Below are positions 14,110-15,963 of a DNA stretch of 15,963 nt, piece after piece; within the stretch, counting starts at the first letter, position 1; the number at the start of each line of letters is the position of its first letter. The translations under genes and the position numbers were made by a program. This DNA is from Myxococcales bacterium (GTDB lineage Bacteria; Myxococcota_A; Bradymonadia; Bradymonadales; Bradymonadaceae): positions 1-15,963 of the forward strand of contig SKMT01000509.1 of assembly GCA_007120915.1 (NCBI GenBank). Direction: 5' to 3'. Below the pieces are notes generated by a model that saw only the letters and a program-made list of their open reading frames with translations, was not told the DNA's origin and ran no database searches.

Positions 14110-15963
14110 TCACGGATCCGGCAGCGGTGGCAGATCCACTCGCCCGGTCACCTCGAACGACACAATCTCAACCTGGTGCAACAGGTAGACGGTTCGATAC
14201 ACCGTTTCATGGTCGTCCTGATCGAACTGATCGAGCAGCTTTTCGAGCGTCGTGCCCGACTCCATCGTGTTGACCACACGGCTTTCCACGGTCCTCAATC
14301 CCAACCGATCCGGTGGCAACGGCGACGGGTCATTGATGTAGATGCTGACAAACATCCGATTTTGATACTCTCGGCGAATCCGATCCAGGCTTACCCGCTG
14401 TCGGCATCCCTCCACGACCGTCTCGTAAGTATCCAGCCCCAACGAATATGCCTGTTCCTCGGGCTCCTGGTTTTCGAAATAGCTGTAATATCCGCCGTCC
14501 CAGGTGAACACCTCAAGCAATTTTTCGCGCATCTGAGCGGTGAGATGCTCGAACAATTCGTGGGCGGGAATCGCCTTGATGGCCACCAGGGCGTCGCCCA
14601 GCCGCCCGCCCCATTCGCCGAGCCGCTCCAGCGCCTCATCGAGTTGCTCTTCGCTGATGACATCCTTTGAGCGCAGAAATCGCCCCAGCAGCTCCTCGCG
14701 GCGATTCGATTGCACAAAGATCGGTTCTCCCTGGCGGAAAAAGATCGACTTCTCGACGTCATCGCGTGTCACGAGCAGCCGGCCCGTCTCCTCCGCGAGA
14801 TGAAGCCGTCCCAGAATCCGCCCGATCGACACCGCCGACAGCTCCCCTTCGTAACTTGCGTACTGCTCCTTGAGTTCCCGGATTGTATCGGCGGGGTTGT
14901 AATCTTCGGCCACACTGGGAGCTTCGGTGACCACCGGGGATTCTTCGGCGTCCAGTTCATCGGGCCGTTCGTCCAACTCGTCGCCGAACTTCTGGGCGCC
15001 GTCAGTCTCTTTGTTGTCGGGGTTCTCTTGCTGTTTGTCCCCACCGGGCCTCTGAAGCACCCCGGCCAACTGGGCGGACTCGCCCTGCTGTTGGTCCTGC
15101 TTTTGGGTCGCCTCTGGGGTCGGCTGGCGCATCACATCGGTGTCTGCAGCCTTTCCACTTCCGCCGGATTGCGCCGGCGGCTCTTTTCCCTGGGTGGCAA
15201 CCGATACTTCACGTCGCACCTGACGGTCCGGCCGGCGCGATCCATTGGACGACGTTTTTCCATCCTCCAGATCCAACTCTTCTACCTGATCGACGGGCTG
15301 CCACTGACCACCGTTGACCGACACCTTGTCCTGCGGGCCGGCGTTTCGTACCCGCAACAGATCCACCAGTGTGTTCGCCCCCATCGGCCCAAACACCAGT
15401 CCACTGTCGTCGCGGTACCGATACTTCTTTGACGACTGGTCACCCTCCTGAGGTTCATCCCCGCTTCCCGGACCTTGTCCATCGCTTTCCTGATCCATCT
15501 CCGAGACCGAACGGGTGTCCCTCAGCCCTTTGGACACCGGCGTCTTCGGGCTCTTCTCCGGCTGAGACTCCCCTGCCACGCCCACCCCGGGGTTGGACCT
15601 GTCGAACTTTTTCGCCTCTGCCATCTGCCGGCTCAGCGCCTCGCCGCCGGGCTCCGACTTGCGCTGCTTCTTCTCTGCCTCGATCTCTTCAGCGAATAAT
15701 CGCCGCATGAAATTCGACAGGTCACTGCCGGTGACCTTGATGCTGTGCTGAAAACAAAAATCGACCAGCGCCTGGTAGAACTCTCCCGCCGTCTGGAATC
15801 GCTCCTCGCGGTGCTTGGTCAACCCGCGGTCCAATATCTCGATCAGATCCCCGGGCAGCGGCTGGGCTTTCTCCAGACTGTCTGCATACTCTGCATCCCG
15901 CACCTTCAGCATCACATCCAGATCGGAATCGCCCACGAACAACCGGTTCATGCTCAGCGCCTC
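14110..15963 (-). CDS. Ser/Thr protein kinase with GYF_2-like and DUF4388 (PATAN-like) modules, 3' part
   Basis: Partial gene: the frame is open to the right edge, so the start and most of the kinase domain lie outside. The first 70 residues in view match the end of a Hanks-type kinase C-lobe: EALSMNRLFVGDSD, then LIEILDRGLTKHREERFQTAGEF style sequence with the conserved Arg near 55. A long, charged, low-complexity linker (about 95-180 and 232-355) surrounds a GYF_2/DUF4339-like module (180-230: YRYRDDSGLVFGPM, GGQWQPV). From about 360 to 500 a DUF4388/PATAN-like domain follows (GELSAVSIGRILGRLHLAEE, GRLLVTRDD, IFFRQGEPIFVQSN), then a winged-helix-like tail to 617. This points to cytosolic signalling that links phosphorylation to protein-protein contacts, as in myxobacterial kinases. 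Substrate unknown. The stop at 14110-14112 faces MurJ. Confidence 0.85.
   Translation of the reverse strand, partial: EALSMNRLFVGDSDLDVMLKVRDAEYADSLEKAQPLPGDLIEILDRGLTKHREERFQTAGEFYQALVDFCFQHSIKVTGSDLSNFMRRLFAEEIEAEKKQRKSEPGGEALSRQMAEAKKFDRSNPGVGVAGESQPEKSPKTPVSKGLRDTRSVSEMDQESDGQGPGSGDEPQEGDQSSKKYRYRDDSGLVFGPMGANTLVDLLRVRNAGPQDKVSVNGGQWQPVDQVEELDLEDGKTSSNGSRRPDRQVRREVSVATQGKEPPAQSGGSGKAADTDVMRQPTPEATQKQDQQQGESAQLAGVLQRPGGDKQQENPDNKETDGAQKFGDELDERPDELDAEESPVVTEAPSVAEDYNPADTIRELKEQYASYEGELSAVSIGRILGRLHLAEETGRLLVTRDDVEKSIFFRQGEPIFVQSNRREELLGRFLRSKDVISEEQLDEALERLGEWGGRLGDALVAIKAIPAHELFEHLTAQMREKLLEVFTWDGGYYSYFENQEPEEQAYSLGLDTYETVVEGCRQRVSLDRIRREYQNRMFVSIYINDPSPLPPDRLGLRTVESRVVNTMESGTTLEKLLDQFDQDDHETVYRTVYLLHQVEIVSFEVTGRVDLPPLPDP

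Noticed and set aside
14176..15432. Plus-strand open frames inside the kinase gene
   Set aside because: They are antisense to a continuous frame with kinase-tail, GYF_2-like and DUF4388-like sequence, and their translations are low-complexity without motifs.

Overview
The window is high-GC DNA from a Gram-negative bacterium, most likely a deltaproteobacterial-type organism (Myxococcota, perhaps Bradymonadales). This rests on three large, very acidic or Cys-rich secreted lipoproteins, a Ser/Thr kinase with a C-terminal DUF4388-like module, and lipid II flippase MurJ beside ordinary housekeeping genes. The taxonomic call is inference from gene style, not from a marker gene. Rho-independent terminators and sigma70-type promoters are clear in several places. 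There is no tRNA, rRNA, CRISPR array, transposase or phage gene.

Left third (1-6175), cell-surface region: a Cys-repeat lipoprotein on the minus strand, then two plus-strand paralogous lipoproteins. The paralogues share three ASH/choice-of-anchor-D-like domains, a PKD-like domain and a DUF2135-like C-terminal domain. The two are separated by a strong terminator, a degenerate octamer repeat array in both orientations, and a near-consensus promoter. A possible 23-codon leader ORF follows that promoter, and its stop codon overlaps the start codon of the second lipoprotein (TAATG). The second lipoprotein ends in a 15-bp-stem terminator.

Middle (6211-9004): kal and kce, two consecutive enzymes of lysine fermentation (3-keto-5-aminohexanoate to 3-aminobutyryl-CoA to crotonyl-CoA), form a pair without the rest of the pathway in view. 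An HU-type DNA-binding protein follows, with two tandem TTGACA-N17 promoters and a UUCG-loop terminator. A UbiA-family decaprenyl-phosphate phosphoribosyltransferase homologue lies on the minus strand.

Right half (9154-15963): a cellulose-synthase-like GT2 glycosyltransferase diverges from the UbiA gene. It converges, with a 47-bp coding overlap, on a minus-strand thiazole operon running thiS, thiG, then a ThiE/TenI-family gene. The last gene looks more like the thiazole tautomerase TenI than a true thiamine phosphate synthase. MurJ diverges from thiS and converges, with only 6 bp between stop codons, on the 3' part of a large kinase gene that runs off the right edge.

The UbiA homologue, the GT2 enzyme and MurJ all concern envelope polysaccharides or their polyprenyl carriers. 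The lipoproteins make up the exported surface component. I see no obvious new defence or mobile system. The most unusual items are the octamer array with the coupled leader ORF, the matched lipoprotein pair, the isolated kal-kce pair and the TenI-like gene in the thiazole operon.
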